A DNA stretch of 63,198 bases, taken from the NCBI RefSeq assembly GCF_024539815.1, contig NZ_JAHHIU010000103.1, positions 1 to 63,198 on the forward strand, in the 5' to 3' direction. Both the position numbers and the translations under genes were made by a program. The stretch comes from Streptomyces hayashii. GTDB taxonomy: Bacteria; Actinomycetota; Actinomycetes; Streptomycetales; Streptomycetaceae. A model generated the notes under the pieces. The model searched no databases. It was not told where the DNA came from and worked only from the letters and a program-made list of their open reading frames with translations. The number at the start of each line of letters is the position of its first letter. The first letter of the stretch is position 1. Of this stretch, positions 26,619-36,817 are shown piece by piece.

Positions 26619-27545
26619 TCACGCTCCCTTGCGCATGCCGCGCAGCTGGACGGCGTAGGCGACGATCATCGTGATGACGCCCATGATGATGGCCACCGTC
26701 GCGGAGTAGTTGTGCTGCTGGCCGTTGAAGGACAGCGAGTACGTGTAGAAGTTCGGCGTGAAGTCCGTGGTGATCGAGTTCAGCGCCAGCGGGCGCAGGA
26801 TGCTCGGCTCGTTGAAGAGCTGGAAACTGCCGATGATCGAGAAGATCGTCGCGATGACGAGCGCGCCCCGGATCGCGGGCAGCTTGATCGAGCCGATGAT
26901 CCGCCACTGGCCCGCGCCGTCGATCTCCGCCGCCTCGTACAACGAGGTCGGGACGACGCGCAGCGCCGAGTAGAAGATCAGCATGTTGTACCCGACGAAC
27001 TCCCAGGTCACGATGTTGCCGATGGACGCGAGCACCCAGTCGGGGGAGAGCAGGTCGGGCAGGGTGACACCGAACGCGGAGTTGATGTCGCCCACCAGGC
27101 CGTACTTGGTCCCGTACATGAAGCCCCACATGAGGGTGGCGACCACGGCGGGCACGGCGTAGGGCAGGAAGATCGTGATCCGGAAGAAGCCCTTGCCGTA
27201 GAGGCGGCCGCTGTCCAGGGCCAGCGCCACCAGCAGGGCGATGCCCAGCATGATCGGCACCTGGACCACCAGGAAGAGCGCCACCCGTCCGACGGCCGAC
27301 CAGAACGCGTCGTCCTGCAGGGCCCGCGTGTAGTTGTCCAGGCCGACGAACTGGTTTCCGCCGATGAGCTGGTCGCGGAAGAGGCTCAGGTAGATCGAGT
27401 ACCCGATCGGGGCCAGGAAGACCAGTGCGAAGACCACCACGAAGGGACCGATGAAACCCCACCCTGTCCAGGAGCGGCGGTCCCGTTTCGCCGGAGGAGG
27501 TGCCGGCCGCGGCTCGGCGGCCACCGGCGGTTGCAGCGTCGTCAT
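26619..27545 (-). CDS. Carbohydrate ABC permease, MalF type
   Basis: 308 residues with six membrane helices (first about 30-50) and the EAA loop EAAEIDGAGQWRIIGSIKLPAI. First gene of the galactan operon. Its ATG lies 74 bases from the nearer LacI operator, so it is the gene most directly controlled by the divergent regulator. Confidence 0.93.
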   Translation of the reverse strand: MTTLQPPVAAEPRPAPPPAKRDRRSWTGWGFIGPFVVVFALVFLAPIGYSIYLSLFRDQLIGGNQFVGLDNYTRALQDDAFWSAVGRVALFLVVQVPIMLGIALLVALALDSGRLYGKGFFRITIFLPYAVPAVVATLMWGFMYGTKYGLVGDINSAFGVTLPDLLSPDWVLASIGNIVTWEFVGYNMLIFYSALRVVPTSLYEAAEIDGAGQWRIIGSIKLPAIRGALVIATIFSIIGSFQLFNEPSILRPLALNSITTDFTPNFYTYSLSFNGQQHNYSATVAIIMGVITMIVAYAVQLRGMRKGA

Positions 27546-27618
27546 GTCGTTCCTCGCTCGTCCAGAACTGGAGCACGCGGTGTGGCGCGGAGATTTCCGA
27601 ACGCCTCACCGCCACCAT

Positions 27619-27636
27619 GATGTTTACGTAAACATC
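27619..27636. promoter_or_regulatory. LacI-type operator 1 (perfect palindrome)
   Basis: GATGTTTACGTAAACATC, an 18-bp perfect palindrome with the central CG typical of LacI-family operators. It lies between the permease gene and the divergent lacI-type gene. Confidence 0.85.
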
Positions 27637-27664
27637 GGCCACGCAAGGGGCTGGGCAAGCTGTT

Positions 27665-27680
27665 ATGTTTACGTAAACAT
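27665..27680. promoter_or_regulatory. LacI-type operator 2 (perfect palindrome)
   Basis: ATGTTTACGTAAACAT, a 16-bp perfect palindrome identical to the core of operator 1. The centres are 45 bp apart, allowing a tetramer or two dimers to clamp the divergent promoters. Confidence 0.85.
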
Positions 27681-27774
27681 CTGATGGCGGCATGTCTACA
27701 CTGCCCCGATAACGATGGTCAAGGGTCGTCTGGGGACCGTGGCACCTTCGCCGACAGAGAGGTGGGGACACCGA

Positions 27775-28827
27775 GTGGACATGGTTCGAAGAACACCGGC
27801 CGACGTGCCGAGACGCGTCCGGGCCACCGCCTCCATGGCCGACGTCGCCCGGCTCGCCGGCGTGTCGTCGCAGACCGTCTCGCGTGTCTCCAACGGTTAC
27901 GCGGGCGTGAACGAGGAGACCCGGCAGCAGGTCCTCGCCGCCATGGCCGAACTCGGCTACCGGCCCAACAGCGCGGCCCGCGCCCTCAAGCGCGGCGAGT
28001 TCCGCACGATCGGCGTCATCACGTTCACGCTCTCCACCACGGGCAACGTGCGGACCCTGGAGGCGATCGCCACCTCGGCGGCCGAGGAAGGCTACGCGGT
28101 GACCCTGCTCCCGGTGGCGGTGCCCACCACCGACGAGGTGCGCGGCGCGTTCTCCCGGCTGGAGGAACTGGCCGTCGACGCGGTCATCGTGATCATGGAA
28201 GTGCACCTGCTGGACGCGGCAACCGTCAAACTGCCGCCGCACGTCCAGGTCGTGGTGGTCGACTCCGACGCCGGCGACCACTACACCGTCGTCGACACCG
28301 ACCAGGCGGGCGGCACCCGGACCGCCGTCCAGCATCTCCTCGACCTCGGACACCGGACCGTCTGGCACCTGGGCGGGCCCGAGGGCTCGTTCGCCGCCCA
28401 GCGCCGCGCGGACGCCTGGCGCGCCGCCCTGACCGAGGCGGGCCGGACGCCCCCGCCCCTCGTCCGCGGCGACTGGTCGGCGGAGTCCGGCTACCGGACC
28501 GGCCTCGAACTCGCGGCCCGCGAGGAGTGCACCGCCGTCTTCGCGGCCAACGACCAGATGGCCCTCGGCCTGCTGCGCGCCCTGCACGAACGCGGTCGCC
28601 GGGTACCCGAGGACGTCAGCGTCATCGGCTTCGACGACATCCCCGAGGCGAGCTCCTTCCTGCCGCCGCTCACCACCCTGCACCAGGACTTCGCCCAGGT
28701 CGGCCGCCTGTGCGTCCAGGCCGTGCTGCGCAAGATGCGCCCGGACGGTTCCGAGCACGGCACGACGCTCGTGCCCACCCGGCTGGTCCTGCGCGACAGC
28801 ACGGCCCCGCCGCCCGCCGAGGGCTGA
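27775..28827 (+). CDS. LacI-family regulator of the galactan operon
   Basis: About 350 residues. The LacI helix-turn-helix is MADVARLAGVSSQTVSRVSNGYAG near the N-terminus, followed by the hinge helix region (NSAARALKRG) and a periplasmic-binding-protein-like sensor (about 70-345: TIGVITFT, VFAANDQMALGLLRAL, VIGFDDIPEASSFLPPLTTL). It should repress the divergent permease operon through the two palindromes and release them on binding a galacto-oligosaccharide. The GTG at 27775 has the best-spaced ribosome site (GAGGTGGGGA); ATG 27781 or ATG 27715 are alternatives. Confidence 0.92.
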   Translation: MDMVRRTPADVPRRVRATASMADVARLAGVSSQTVSRVSNGYAGVNEETRQQVLAAMAELGYRPNSAARALKRGEFRTIGVITFTLSTTGNVRTLEAIATSAAEEGYAVTLLPVAVPTTDEVRGAFSRLEELAVDAVIVIMEVHLLDAATVKLPPHVQVVVVDSDAGDHYTVVDTDQAGGTRTAVQHLLDLGHRTVWHLGGPEGSFAAQRRADAWRAALTEAGRTPPPLVRGDWSAESGYRTGLELAAREECTAVFAANDQMALGLLRALHERGRRVPEDVSVIGFDDIPEASSFLPPLTTLHQDFAQVGRLCVQAVLRKMRPDGSEHGTTLVPTRLVLRDSTAPPPAEG

Positions 28828-28978
28828 GGCCTGTCGTTCGGATCAGGCCGCAGGGCATCGGCGGGCCTGTCGACGTCGGGAGTGCGCGCTCCTGTCCTCG
28901 GGCCCATGGGGCGCCCGACGGGAGCGCATGCGAGTGGCCCGGGGTCGTGCGGCGGGCGACCCGGTGCGGGCGGGGTGG

Positions 28979-29632
28979 TCACCTCGGGTGTTCGCCCACG
29001 GCGCGGGCCGCGGTCCGCCAGGCCGTGGTGACGGCGAGCCGGGCCGCCGTCGTGCCGCGCTCCGTCTCCGAGGGCAGGCGCAGTGGTGCGCCGAGGTGGA
29101 CGTGGCAGTGCGGTCGGCGCACGGGCGCGGTGAGCGTGCCCGCCAGCTGCCTGGCGGCCGACCCCGAGGCGATGCGCCGGGCGCCCGCGTGCCCCACGGG
29201 CACGACCAGCGAACCGGTCGCCTGCGCCAGCCGGGCGAGTCCCGTGCGGAAGGGCTCGGGCGCCGAGGCCCCCGCGTCCTTGCGGCGCGGCAGACCGCCC
29301 TCGCCGTAGAGCAGCACGTGGCGTCCCCCGGCCAGCGCCTCGGCGGCGGCGTCGAGAGCCAGCGCGGCGCGCGCCGAACGACGGTGGACCGGGATGTGTC
29401 CCTCACGCGTCAGAGCCCTGCCCAGCAGCGGGACGCGCCACAGCCCGGCGGTCGCCATCACCACCGGCTCCAGTTCGAACCGCCGCAGGGCGGTCATGAC
29501 GACGGCGGGGTCGGCCATCGAGTCGTGGTTGGCCACGAATATGGTGCCCGCGGGCAGCCGCAGCTTGATCTCGCTGGTGACGGTGAGCCGCCCGAAGAGC
29601 GGCGTCAGGGCGTAGACGGCACGGCTGAACAC
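28979..29632 (-). CDS. PlsC-like 1-acyl-glycerophosphate acyltransferase family protein
   Basis: 217 residues. Acyltransferase block I is NHDSMADP (H-x4-D catalytic pair) and block III is LYGEGGLPRR; VVPVGHAG corresponds to the later conserved block. A hydrophobic N-terminal stretch (VYALTPLFGRL) could place it on the inner membrane surface. It probably transfers acyl groups to lysophospholipids. Shorter and less canonical than a full PlsC, so the acceptor is uncertain. No operon partner: the gap downstream to the LacI gene is 151 bases and upstream to the next gene 424 bases. Confidence 0.82.
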   Translation of the reverse strand: MFSRAVYALTPLFGRLTVTSEIKLRLPAGTIFVANHDSMADPAVVMTALRRFELEPVVMATAGLWRVPLLGRALTREGHIPVHRRSARAALALDAAAEALAGGRHVLLYGEGGLPRRKDAGASAPEPFRTGLARLAQATGSLVVPVGHAGARRIASGSAARQLAGTLTAPVRRPHCHVHLGAPLRLPSETERGTTAARLAVTTAWRTAARAVGEHPR

Positions 29633-30056
29633 GAGGGGCCTCCGGGCTGGGCGATCGGAGCCCCAGTCTCCCGGCGGCGGTACGACCGCGCCTGAGTACG
29701 GCTACTCAGATACCGGCCCCGCGCCGAACACCGGTGAAACGGCCCGGTGTTCGACGGGCGGTCGGGGGCATTCGGAGAACAGCCACATCGCAGGGACGAC
29801 GACACCGGATCGACACCCGACCCGAACAACACACACCGAAGCACTACATGTCGCAGCACCGCGCACGGCAGCGGTACGTCGCATCCCTGCACCGGAACAA
29901 CGCAGCGCAACGACGGGCCGGAACACGGACGGGCCGGAACGCCGACCCGCCGGAACGACCCGCCTGTATGACCCGCTGGAACAAGACGCCCCTTTGCCTC
30001 GCCCTTCGCCCCTCCGGGCGACCGGCGAAGTCCCCACCCCCGAAAGGACGGACCCC
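29633..30056. other. 424-base intergenic region with repeated CCGGAAC words
   Basis: Divergent region between the acyltransferase and the small membrane protein. CCGGAAC occurs at 29892, 29918, 29934 and 29950, with a variant CTGGAAC near 29976. No RNA gene or convincing reading frame was seen. Less GC-rich stretches near 29760-29880 probably hold promoters. Confidence 0.45.
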
Positions 30057-30233
30057 GTGCTCGGCATCGTCTCGGCAGTGCTGTTTTTCATCGCCTTCCT
30101 GATCAACGCGGCGGACATCTCCACCAACGACACCTTCACCTCCACGAACTTCATGCTGATCGGGCTGGCCCTGCTCGCCCTCCACGTCGCGGGCATCGGC
30201 AGCGGCTGGGCGGTCCGCGGCCGCCGGCGCTGA
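30057..30233 (+). CDS. Small two-helix membrane protein
   Basis: 58 residues: helix one (LGIVSAVLFFIAFLINAA), a short Thr/Ser/Asn-rich loop, helix two (FMLIGLALLALHVAGIG), then a basic tail RGRRR. The GTG start has a good ribosome site GAAAGGACGG 6 bases upstream. Small proteins of this layout are common in Streptomyces; function unknown. Confidence 0.7.
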   Translation: MLGIVSAVLFFIAFLINAADISTNDTFTSTNFMLIGLALLALHVAGIGSGWAVRGRRR

Positions 30234-30427
30234 CCCCGTCCCGACCGCACCCGGCGCGGCTGTCGCACCACGCATCCGTCGCACGCAGCCGATCGCGGCA
30301 CGGGCCGGACGGACCGGACCGGGCGCACCCCGGAGACGGCCGGCCGGCCCGTGGTCGCGGGCAGGCGGTCCCACAAGGAAAGATGGGTCCGCAAGCCAAT
30401 GGCCAACCGATGTGGAGGAGCGGGCAC

Positions 30428-32068
<1,641 letters not shown>

Positions 32069-32227
32069 GCCCCGGGCAACTCCGTCCCCGCGCGCTCAGC
32101 GGGACGTGACGCTCTCCTCCCGGGCGGGGCGCCGCCCGCTTGAGCGGCGGCCCGGGCGGCGGGCGGGGCGGTGCGCGGACAACCGGCCGGCCCGCAGGCT
32201 TGTCCGCAGGGTCGCGGCACAAGGGCA

Positions 32228-32263
32228 GCTATCATCCTATAAAGGTAAAATGTGAGGTTTTGA
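32228..32263. other. A/T-rich leader upstream of the SpoIIE phosphatase gene
   Basis: A short island (ATCATCCTATAAAGGTAAAATG and following) far less GC-rich than its surroundings, about 70-105 bases before the phosphatase ATG. It probably contains the promoter of that gene; I cannot assign a sigma factor. Confidence 0.35.
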
Positions 32264-32333
32264 GTGGGGGAACCTTGCGAAAGCGTTCTCCCCCCTTTTC
32301 TCCCGATGAGCCGCCGTCCCGCCGGAGTGATCG

Positions 32334-33182
32334 ATGTCCCGCAAGCGCCGCACGGACGACGGCGACGAGCTGCTGGCCAGGCTCGGTTCGCTGACCGCCC
32401 AGGCGCGCGAGCGGGCGGAGCTGCAACGCTCCCGCGTCGAGCTGGCCCTGGCGCTGCAGCGCGGCATGCTGCCCAGGGACCTGCCGGCGGCCCCCGGATT
32501 CCGCCTCGCGGTGAAGTACGCCCCCGCCTGCCACGGCCTCAACGTGGGCGGCGACTGGTACGACGCCTTCACCATGCCGGACGGCCGCATCGGCCTGTCG
32601 ATCGGCGACGTCCAGGGGCACAACATAGAGGCGACCGCGTTCATGGGACAGGTCCGCGTCGGTCTGCGCGCACTGGCCTCCGTCACCGGAGAGCCGGGCG
32701 AGCTCCTCGCCCGGACCAACGAGCTGCTCCTCTCGCTCGGCAGCGACCTCTTCGCCACCTGTACGTTCATGCGCCTCGACCCCGCCACCGGCGTCCTGGA
32801 GAGCGCGCGCGCCGGGCACATCCCGTGTGTGTGGGCCACCGCCGACGGCAAGTCCGGCGTCGCCGAGGACGAGGGCGGACCGCCGCTCGGCGTCCAGGAC
32901 GGCATGGACTACCCCGTGACCCGCTACCGCCTCACCAAGGGCGGAGTCTTCGTACTGCTCACCGACGGGGTGGTGGAGGGGCCGACGCTCAGCGTCGAGG
33001 AGGGCCTCGACCAGGTGGTGCGGCTCGCGGGGATCGCGGCCGTCGCGGGCATGGAGGCGGACTCGCTCGCCGCCGCGGTCATCAAGCGCGCCGAGCGCGT
33101 CGGCCACGAGGACGACGCGGCGGTCCTCGTCGTCGGCCACGACGGACTGACGCGACCGGAACGTCCCCGGATTCAGCCATAG
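32334..33182 (+). CDS. SpoIIE-type PP2C phosphatase
   Basis: 282 residues: a short N-terminal coiled coil (LLARLGSLTAQARERAELQRSRVELALALQ split around 15-45), then a PP2C/SpoIIE domain (about 55-270). Metal-binding acids are in NVGGDWYDAF, IGDVQGHNIEAT and LLTDGVVEG, with EDDAAVLVV at the end. These enzymes dephosphorylate anti-anti-sigma factors in partner-switching circuits. There is no sensor domain on the chain; the membrane sensor-like MASE1 gene follows 50 bases later and may supply the input. Confidence 0.9.
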   Translation: MSRKRRTDDGDELLARLGSLTAQARERAELQRSRVELALALQRGMLPRDLPAAPGFRLAVKYAPACHGLNVGGDWYDAFTMPDGRIGLSIGDVQGHNIEATAFMGQVRVGLRALASVTGEPGELLARTNELLLSLGSDLFATCTFMRLDPATGVLESARAGHIPCVWATADGKSGVAEDEGGPPLGVQDGMDYPVTRYRLTKGGVFVLLTDGVVEGPTLSVEEGLDQVVRLAGIAAVAGMEADSLAAAVIKRAERVGHEDDAAVLVVGHDGLTRPERPRIQP

Positions 33183-33232
33183 GGCCGGTAGCCGCGTCCC
33201 TCGCCTCGCCGACCGCGCTCCGCCGGTGTCTC

Positions 33233-34222
33233 ATGACTGCTGTGGTGGGTACCCCCGATCTGCGCCGAACGGCCGTCTTCGTCATCGAGACGCTCGCGGT
33301 CGCCCTGTGCTACTACGCGTCCGGGCGGCTCGGCCTGGTGCGGGAGCTCGTCGTCGAGGGCGCGGTCTTCACCCCCATCTGGCCGCCCACGGGTGTGGCG
33401 GTGGCCTGTCTGCTGATCCTCGGGATCCGCTCCTGGGCGGGCATCGCGCTCGGGGCCCTCCTCGTCATCATGTCCCTGACGTCGCTGCGGCCCGCGGTGA
33501 TCGGCAACCTGGCCGGCAACACCGCGGCCCCCGTCTGCGCGTATCTCATGCTCCGCAAGGTGGGCTTCCGCACCGACCTGGCCCGATTACGGGACGGCCT
33601 CGCGCTGGTCTTCCTGGGGGCCCTCACCGCCATGCTGATCAGCTCGACCGTCGGCGTGGGCATCCTGCTCCTCACCGACAAGATCGACGCGCACAGCTTC
33701 TGGGCCGTCTGGCTGGCCTGGTGGGTCGGCGACGCGATGGGCGTGCTCATCGTCACGCCGGTCCTCCTGGTGCTGTACACGCTCCGCCGGCCCCTGCACC
33801 TCTCCCGCTGGAAGGAGGGCGCGGGCCTGGCGCTCATCGCCTGCGCCGTCGTTCCGCTGGCCACCCGCAGCCATGTCAGCCTGCTGTTTCTCGTCTACCC
33901 CCTGCTGATCTGGGCTGCGCTGCGGTTCCAGCTCGGGGGGAGCATGCTGTGCGCCCTGTTCACCTCCGTCCTCGCCACCGTCGCCGCCACCGACGGGGCG
34001 GGGCCCTTCGTGCGGCTGACCCGTATCGAGGTGATGCTCAAGCTCCAGGCCTTCAACGGGACGATGGCCCTCACGGCGCTGCTGCTCTCCGCGGTGATCG
34101 CGGAGCAGCGCAGCACCAGACGCTCCGTGGAACGGGCCTGCCAGGAACTGGTCGAGGTCCTGGAACACCTCACCGCCGGGGACGTCCCACCGGGGCGGCC
34201 CACGAAGGACGACGACTCCTGA
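33233..34222 (+). CDS. MASE1-domain membrane protein without output domain
   Basis: 329 residues with about eight membrane helices matching the MASE1 sensor domain (ETLAVALCYYASGRLGLVRELV, FTPIWPPTGVAVACLLILG, NLAGNTAAPVCAYLMLRKVGF, LAWWVGDAMGVLIVTPVLL). It ends with a short helix (EQRSTRRSVERACQELVEVLEHL) instead of the usual kinase or GGDEF output. It probably senses a signal and passes it to a separate partner, possibly the SpoIIE phosphatase encoded just upstream. The ATG at 33233 has a weak ribosome site. Confidence 0.85.
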   Translation: MTAVVGTPDLRRTAVFVIETLAVALCYYASGRLGLVRELVVEGAVFTPIWPPTGVAVACLLILGIRSWAGIALGALLVIMSLTSLRPAVIGNLAGNTAAPVCAYLMLRKVGFRTDLARLRDGLALVFLGALTAMLISSTVGVGILLLTDKIDAHSFWAVWLAWWVGDAMGVLIVTPVLLVLYTLRRPLHLSRWKEGAGLALIACAVVPLATRSHVSLLFLVYPLLIWAALRFQLGGSMLCALFTSVLATVAATDGAGPFVRLTRIEVMLKLQAFNGTMALTALLLSAVIAEQRSTRRSVERACQELVEVLEHLTAGDVPPGRPTKDDDS

Positions 34223-34254
34223 GGGGTCGTGCCGTCGGCCGATCCGGACGCCGT

Positions 34255-34266
34255 CACACGCGTGTG
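34255..34266. promoter_or_regulatory. 12-bp palindrome upstream of the FG-GAP gene
   Basis: CACACGCGTGTG, a perfect palindrome ending 15 bases before the next ATG. A possible operator; the regulator is unknown. Confidence 0.35.
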
Positions 34267-34281
34267 CGATAGTCGGAGGCC

Positions 34282-35070
34282 ATGGTCCCCGTGGACGACA
34301 CGCACAAGAGGCGACTGAAGCGCGGCGGTCTCGTCGTGCTCGCCCTGCTGCTCCTCGCCGGATCCGCGGAGTCACGGGGAGCGCCGCCCCCACGGCCGGG
34401 CGAGCCGTCCGCCGTCACCGCGTGTCTCACTCCGGCAGGGGAGTTGACGGCCGACCTGAACGCCGACGGCTACCCGGACCGCATGTCCGACCCGTCCCGC
34501 GTCGGCGCCCGGCTGACGATCGCCTTCGGCGTCGGCTCGGCCCGTGAGACGACCGCCGGGGTGCGCGCGCTCGCCGACCGTGCGGGGGAGCACCAGCCGA
34601 TCGCGCGCGCCGCCGTCGCGGACTTCGACGGCGACGGCTGGAGCGACCTCCTCGTCGTCGCCGGCGCCGCACAGCGCGGGGACGACCCCGTCCGCCCCAA
34701 GGTCTCCGAGCTGAGACTGGGACCCTTCTCCGACACGGGCCGCGGGCAGCGGACGATCCCGCTCGACCTGGGGGCGGTGAAGGACATCGCCGTCATCGAC
34801 ATCGATCACGACCGCTACCCGGACCTGCTGGCGCACGTGTACAGCGGGGACGGCCTGTACGAGACGCGCATCCACCTGGGCGAGGGCGACGGGGGACTCA
34901 GGGAGGCTCCCCGCCGACACGACGGCACCACGGACGACACCGGCCGCGGCATCGCGGACGACTTCCTCCACGCCGGCCTCGAACCCTTCTATCCGAGCTG
35001 CGCGGCCGACGCCCCGGCCGGGTCGCCGGACTCCGCCCGACGAGCGCGGCCGGGGCTTCGCCCGACGTGA
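34282..35070 (+). CDS. Secreted FG-GAP/VCBS repeat protein
   Basis: 262 residues: a basic N-terminus, a hydrophobic segment (GGLVVLALLLLAGSAES) acting as signal or anchor, then repeats with calcium-binding D-x-[DN]-x-D-G loops (DLNADGYPDRM, DFDGDGWSDLL, DIDHDRYPDLL), as in integrin-like FG-GAP propellers. Too short for a complete seven-blade propeller. Function unknown. The next promoter starts immediately after its stop codon. Confidence 0.75.
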   Translation: MVPVDDTHKRRLKRGGLVVLALLLLAGSAESRGAPPPRPGEPSAVTACLTPAGELTADLNADGYPDRMSDPSRVGARLTIAFGVGSARETTAGVRALADRAGEHQPIARAAVADFDGDGWSDLLVVAGAAQRGDDPVRPKVSELRLGPFSDTGRGQRTIPLDLGAVKDIAVIDIDHDRYPDLLAHVYSGDGLYETRIHLGEGDGGLREAPRRHDGTTDDTGRGIADDFLHAGLEPFYPSCAADAPAGSPDSARRARPGLRPT

Positions 35071-35093
35071 TTGTCAGTGCCTGCGCCTACGGT
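35071..35093 (+). promoter_or_regulatory. RecA-NDp/PafBC-type promoter of the WGR gene
   Basis: TTGTCAGTG (35071-35079), 8 bases, TACGGT (35088-35093): a full match to tTGTCRGTG-N8-TAN3T. It begins on the base after the upstream stop codon and lies 56 bases before the WGR-gene ATG. Both hexamers are identical to those of the promoter at 14544-14566. Confidence 0.72.
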
Positions 35094-35149
35094 TTCGGCA
35101 GTGGGATCCGCCGGAACGGCCGCGGGTCCGCCCTGGGGAGGGGTGTGTC

Positions 35150-36604
35150 ATGACTACGGGGTCCAGCAGCGTGTCGACGACGTATCTGGAGCTGTCGCAG
35201 GACGACGGCGGTGCGCACAAGTTCTACGAAGTGGCCGTCGACGGCACGGTGGTGACGGTCCGCTACGGCAGGATCGGCGCCTCCGGCCAGGTGCAGACGA
35301 CCACGTTCCCCACCGCCGACAAGGCACGGGCGGCCGCCGCGAAGAAGGTCGGGGAGAAGGTACGCAAGGGATACGCCCCGGCCGTCGCGGGACAGCGCGC
35401 CCCGCGTGCGGTGACCCGCCGTCAGGTGACCTCGGCCCCGTCCACCGCGCGCGCCGTGGCTCCGGTGCTGTGGCGGTTCCGCACCGGCTCCTCGGCCTTC
35501 GGCATCCACGTCGACGACGACCGCTGCTGGGTCGGCAACCAGTCCGGCGACGTGTACACGTTGGACCACGACGGCGGCGTCCTCGCCCGCTTCAACCTGC
35601 CGGACGGCGTGAAGTGCCTGGTCGCCGACGACTTCTGGATCTACGCCGGCTGTGACGACGGCAAGGTCTACGACCTGTCCTCGAAGCTGCCCTTCGCCGC
35701 GTACGACATCACGGCCGACGTGGACATCTTCTGGCTGGACATCCACGAGGGGATCCTCAACGTCTCGGACCGGGGCGGCCGGCTGACCGTCATCGACCAC
35801 GAGGACGAGCACCAGTGGGCCCGGCGCAGTCAGGGCGAGCACGCGTGGATGGTGCGCGCCGACGACCGGGCCGTCTACCACGGTCACCACCGGGGCGTCA
35901 CCGCCTACGCGCCCGACGGCGGCGGCGAGCTCTGGCACACGCCCACCCGGGGCGGCGTCCTGTTCGGCTGGCAGGAGGAGGACGCCGTGTACGCGGGGAC
36001 CGCTCACCGGGTGGTCCAGCGGCTGTCGAAGGCCACCGGGGCGGTCGAGGCCACGTACGGCTGCGACAGCGCGGTGTACTCCTGCGCCACCTCGCCGAAC
36101 GGGCGGTTCGTGTTCGCGGGCGACGCGTCGTCGTCCGTCTACTGCTTCGACCGGGACGGCACCCGGCTGTGGAAGCTCGGCACCGGCGGCGGATCCGCCC
36201 TGTCGATGCAGTACCGCGACGAACGGCTGTACCTGGTGACCACGGACGGCTCGCTGGTGTGCGTGGACGCGAGCGAGGCCGCCGTCGAGGCCGCCCAGCA
36301 GGGCACGGTTCCGGTGGCGCGGGACGTCAAGCTCGCCGCCGCCCTGCCGACCTACGCTCCGGCCACGGCGCCGAGCGCGGTGGCCACCGTGGCGCAGGCC
36401 CCCGCCGGCGCGATCGTCGTCGAGTGCGTCCAGCGGTCCGGACGTGTGCGGGTGCACGTGGTCTCCGACGGCTATGACGCGTCCTGGAACGTGCAGTTCC
36501 CGCGTGAGATACGGGAGCCCGGTGCGCGCTACGTCGTCGACGCCCTGCACCCGGCCGCCGGTGGCTTCTACCGGGTCCGCGGCGACATCCGGCGACTGCT
36601 GTGA
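35150..36604 (+). CDS. WGR-domain protein with beta-propeller
   Basis: 484 residues. Residues 10-80 form a WGR domain (TYLELSQDDGGAHKFYEVAV ... RYGRIGASGQ, with the Y39-G40-R41 signature and the following TFPTADKAR helix). This nucleic-acid-binding module is known from PARPs and MolR-type regulators. Residues about 105-430 are a propeller of PQQ/WD-like blades (CWVGNQSGDVYTLDHDG, WIYAGCDDGKVYDLSS, FVFAGDASSSVYCFDRDG, LYLVTTDGSLVCVDA). A small beta domain ends the chain. No ADP-ribosyltransferase domain is present. The damage-type promoter 56 bases upstream and the nucleic-acid-binding module together suggest a role in DNA damage, which is inference. GGGAGGGG gives a strong ribosome site; a hairpin terminator follows. 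Confidence 0.88.
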   Translation: MTTGSSSVSTTYLELSQDDGGAHKFYEVAVDGTVVTVRYGRIGASGQVQTTTFPTADKARAAAAKKVGEKVRKGYAPAVAGQRAPRAVTRRQVTSAPSTARAVAPVLWRFRTGSSAFGIHVDDDRCWVGNQSGDVYTLDHDGGVLARFNLPDGVKCLVADDFWIYAGCDDGKVYDLSSKLPFAAYDITADVDIFWLDIHEGILNVSDRGGRLTVIDHEDEHQWARRSQGEHAWMVRADDRAVYHGHHRGVTAYAPDGGGELWHTPTRGGVLFGWQEEDAVYAGTAHRVVQRLSKATGAVEATYGCDSAVYSCATSPNGRFVFAGDASSSVYCFDRDGTRLWKLGTGGGSALSMQYRDERLYLVTTDGSLVCVDASEAAVEAAQQGTVPVARDVKLAAALPTYAPATAPSAVATVAQAPAGAIVVECVQRSGRVRVHVVSDGYDASWNVQFPREIREPGARYVVDALHPAAGGFYRVRGDIRRLL

Positions 36605-36674
36605 CGGCGGGCGCGTCGTCGCTCCGTCGGGCGCCCCGCCCGCCTGCTCTCGCGCCCGCCCGCCTGCTGCCGCG

Positions 36675-36701
36675 CCGTCCCCGACGCCGCGTCGGGGACG
36701 G
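36675..36701 (+). terminator. Terminator of the WGR gene
   Basis: A perfect 11-bp stem (36675-36685 with 36691-36701, CCGTCCCCGAC) and a 5-base loop GCCGC, 71 bases past the stop codon. It could also serve the convergent lipoprotein gene. Confidence 0.7.
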
Positions 36702-36817
36702 GCGTCGGGGGGCGTGGCGTGGCCTGCGGTCACGGCTTGCGTCTCAACGACCCCGTTCCGTACAACAGTTCACCTATCCGGTCGCCTCCAACGGCCCCTA
36801 CGCGTGAACGACCGCGA

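Noticed and set aside
33655..33690. CACCGACAA read on the minus strand as a further damage promoter
   Set aside because: No TAN3T -10 element follows at 8 bases and it lies inside the MASE1 coding sequence.
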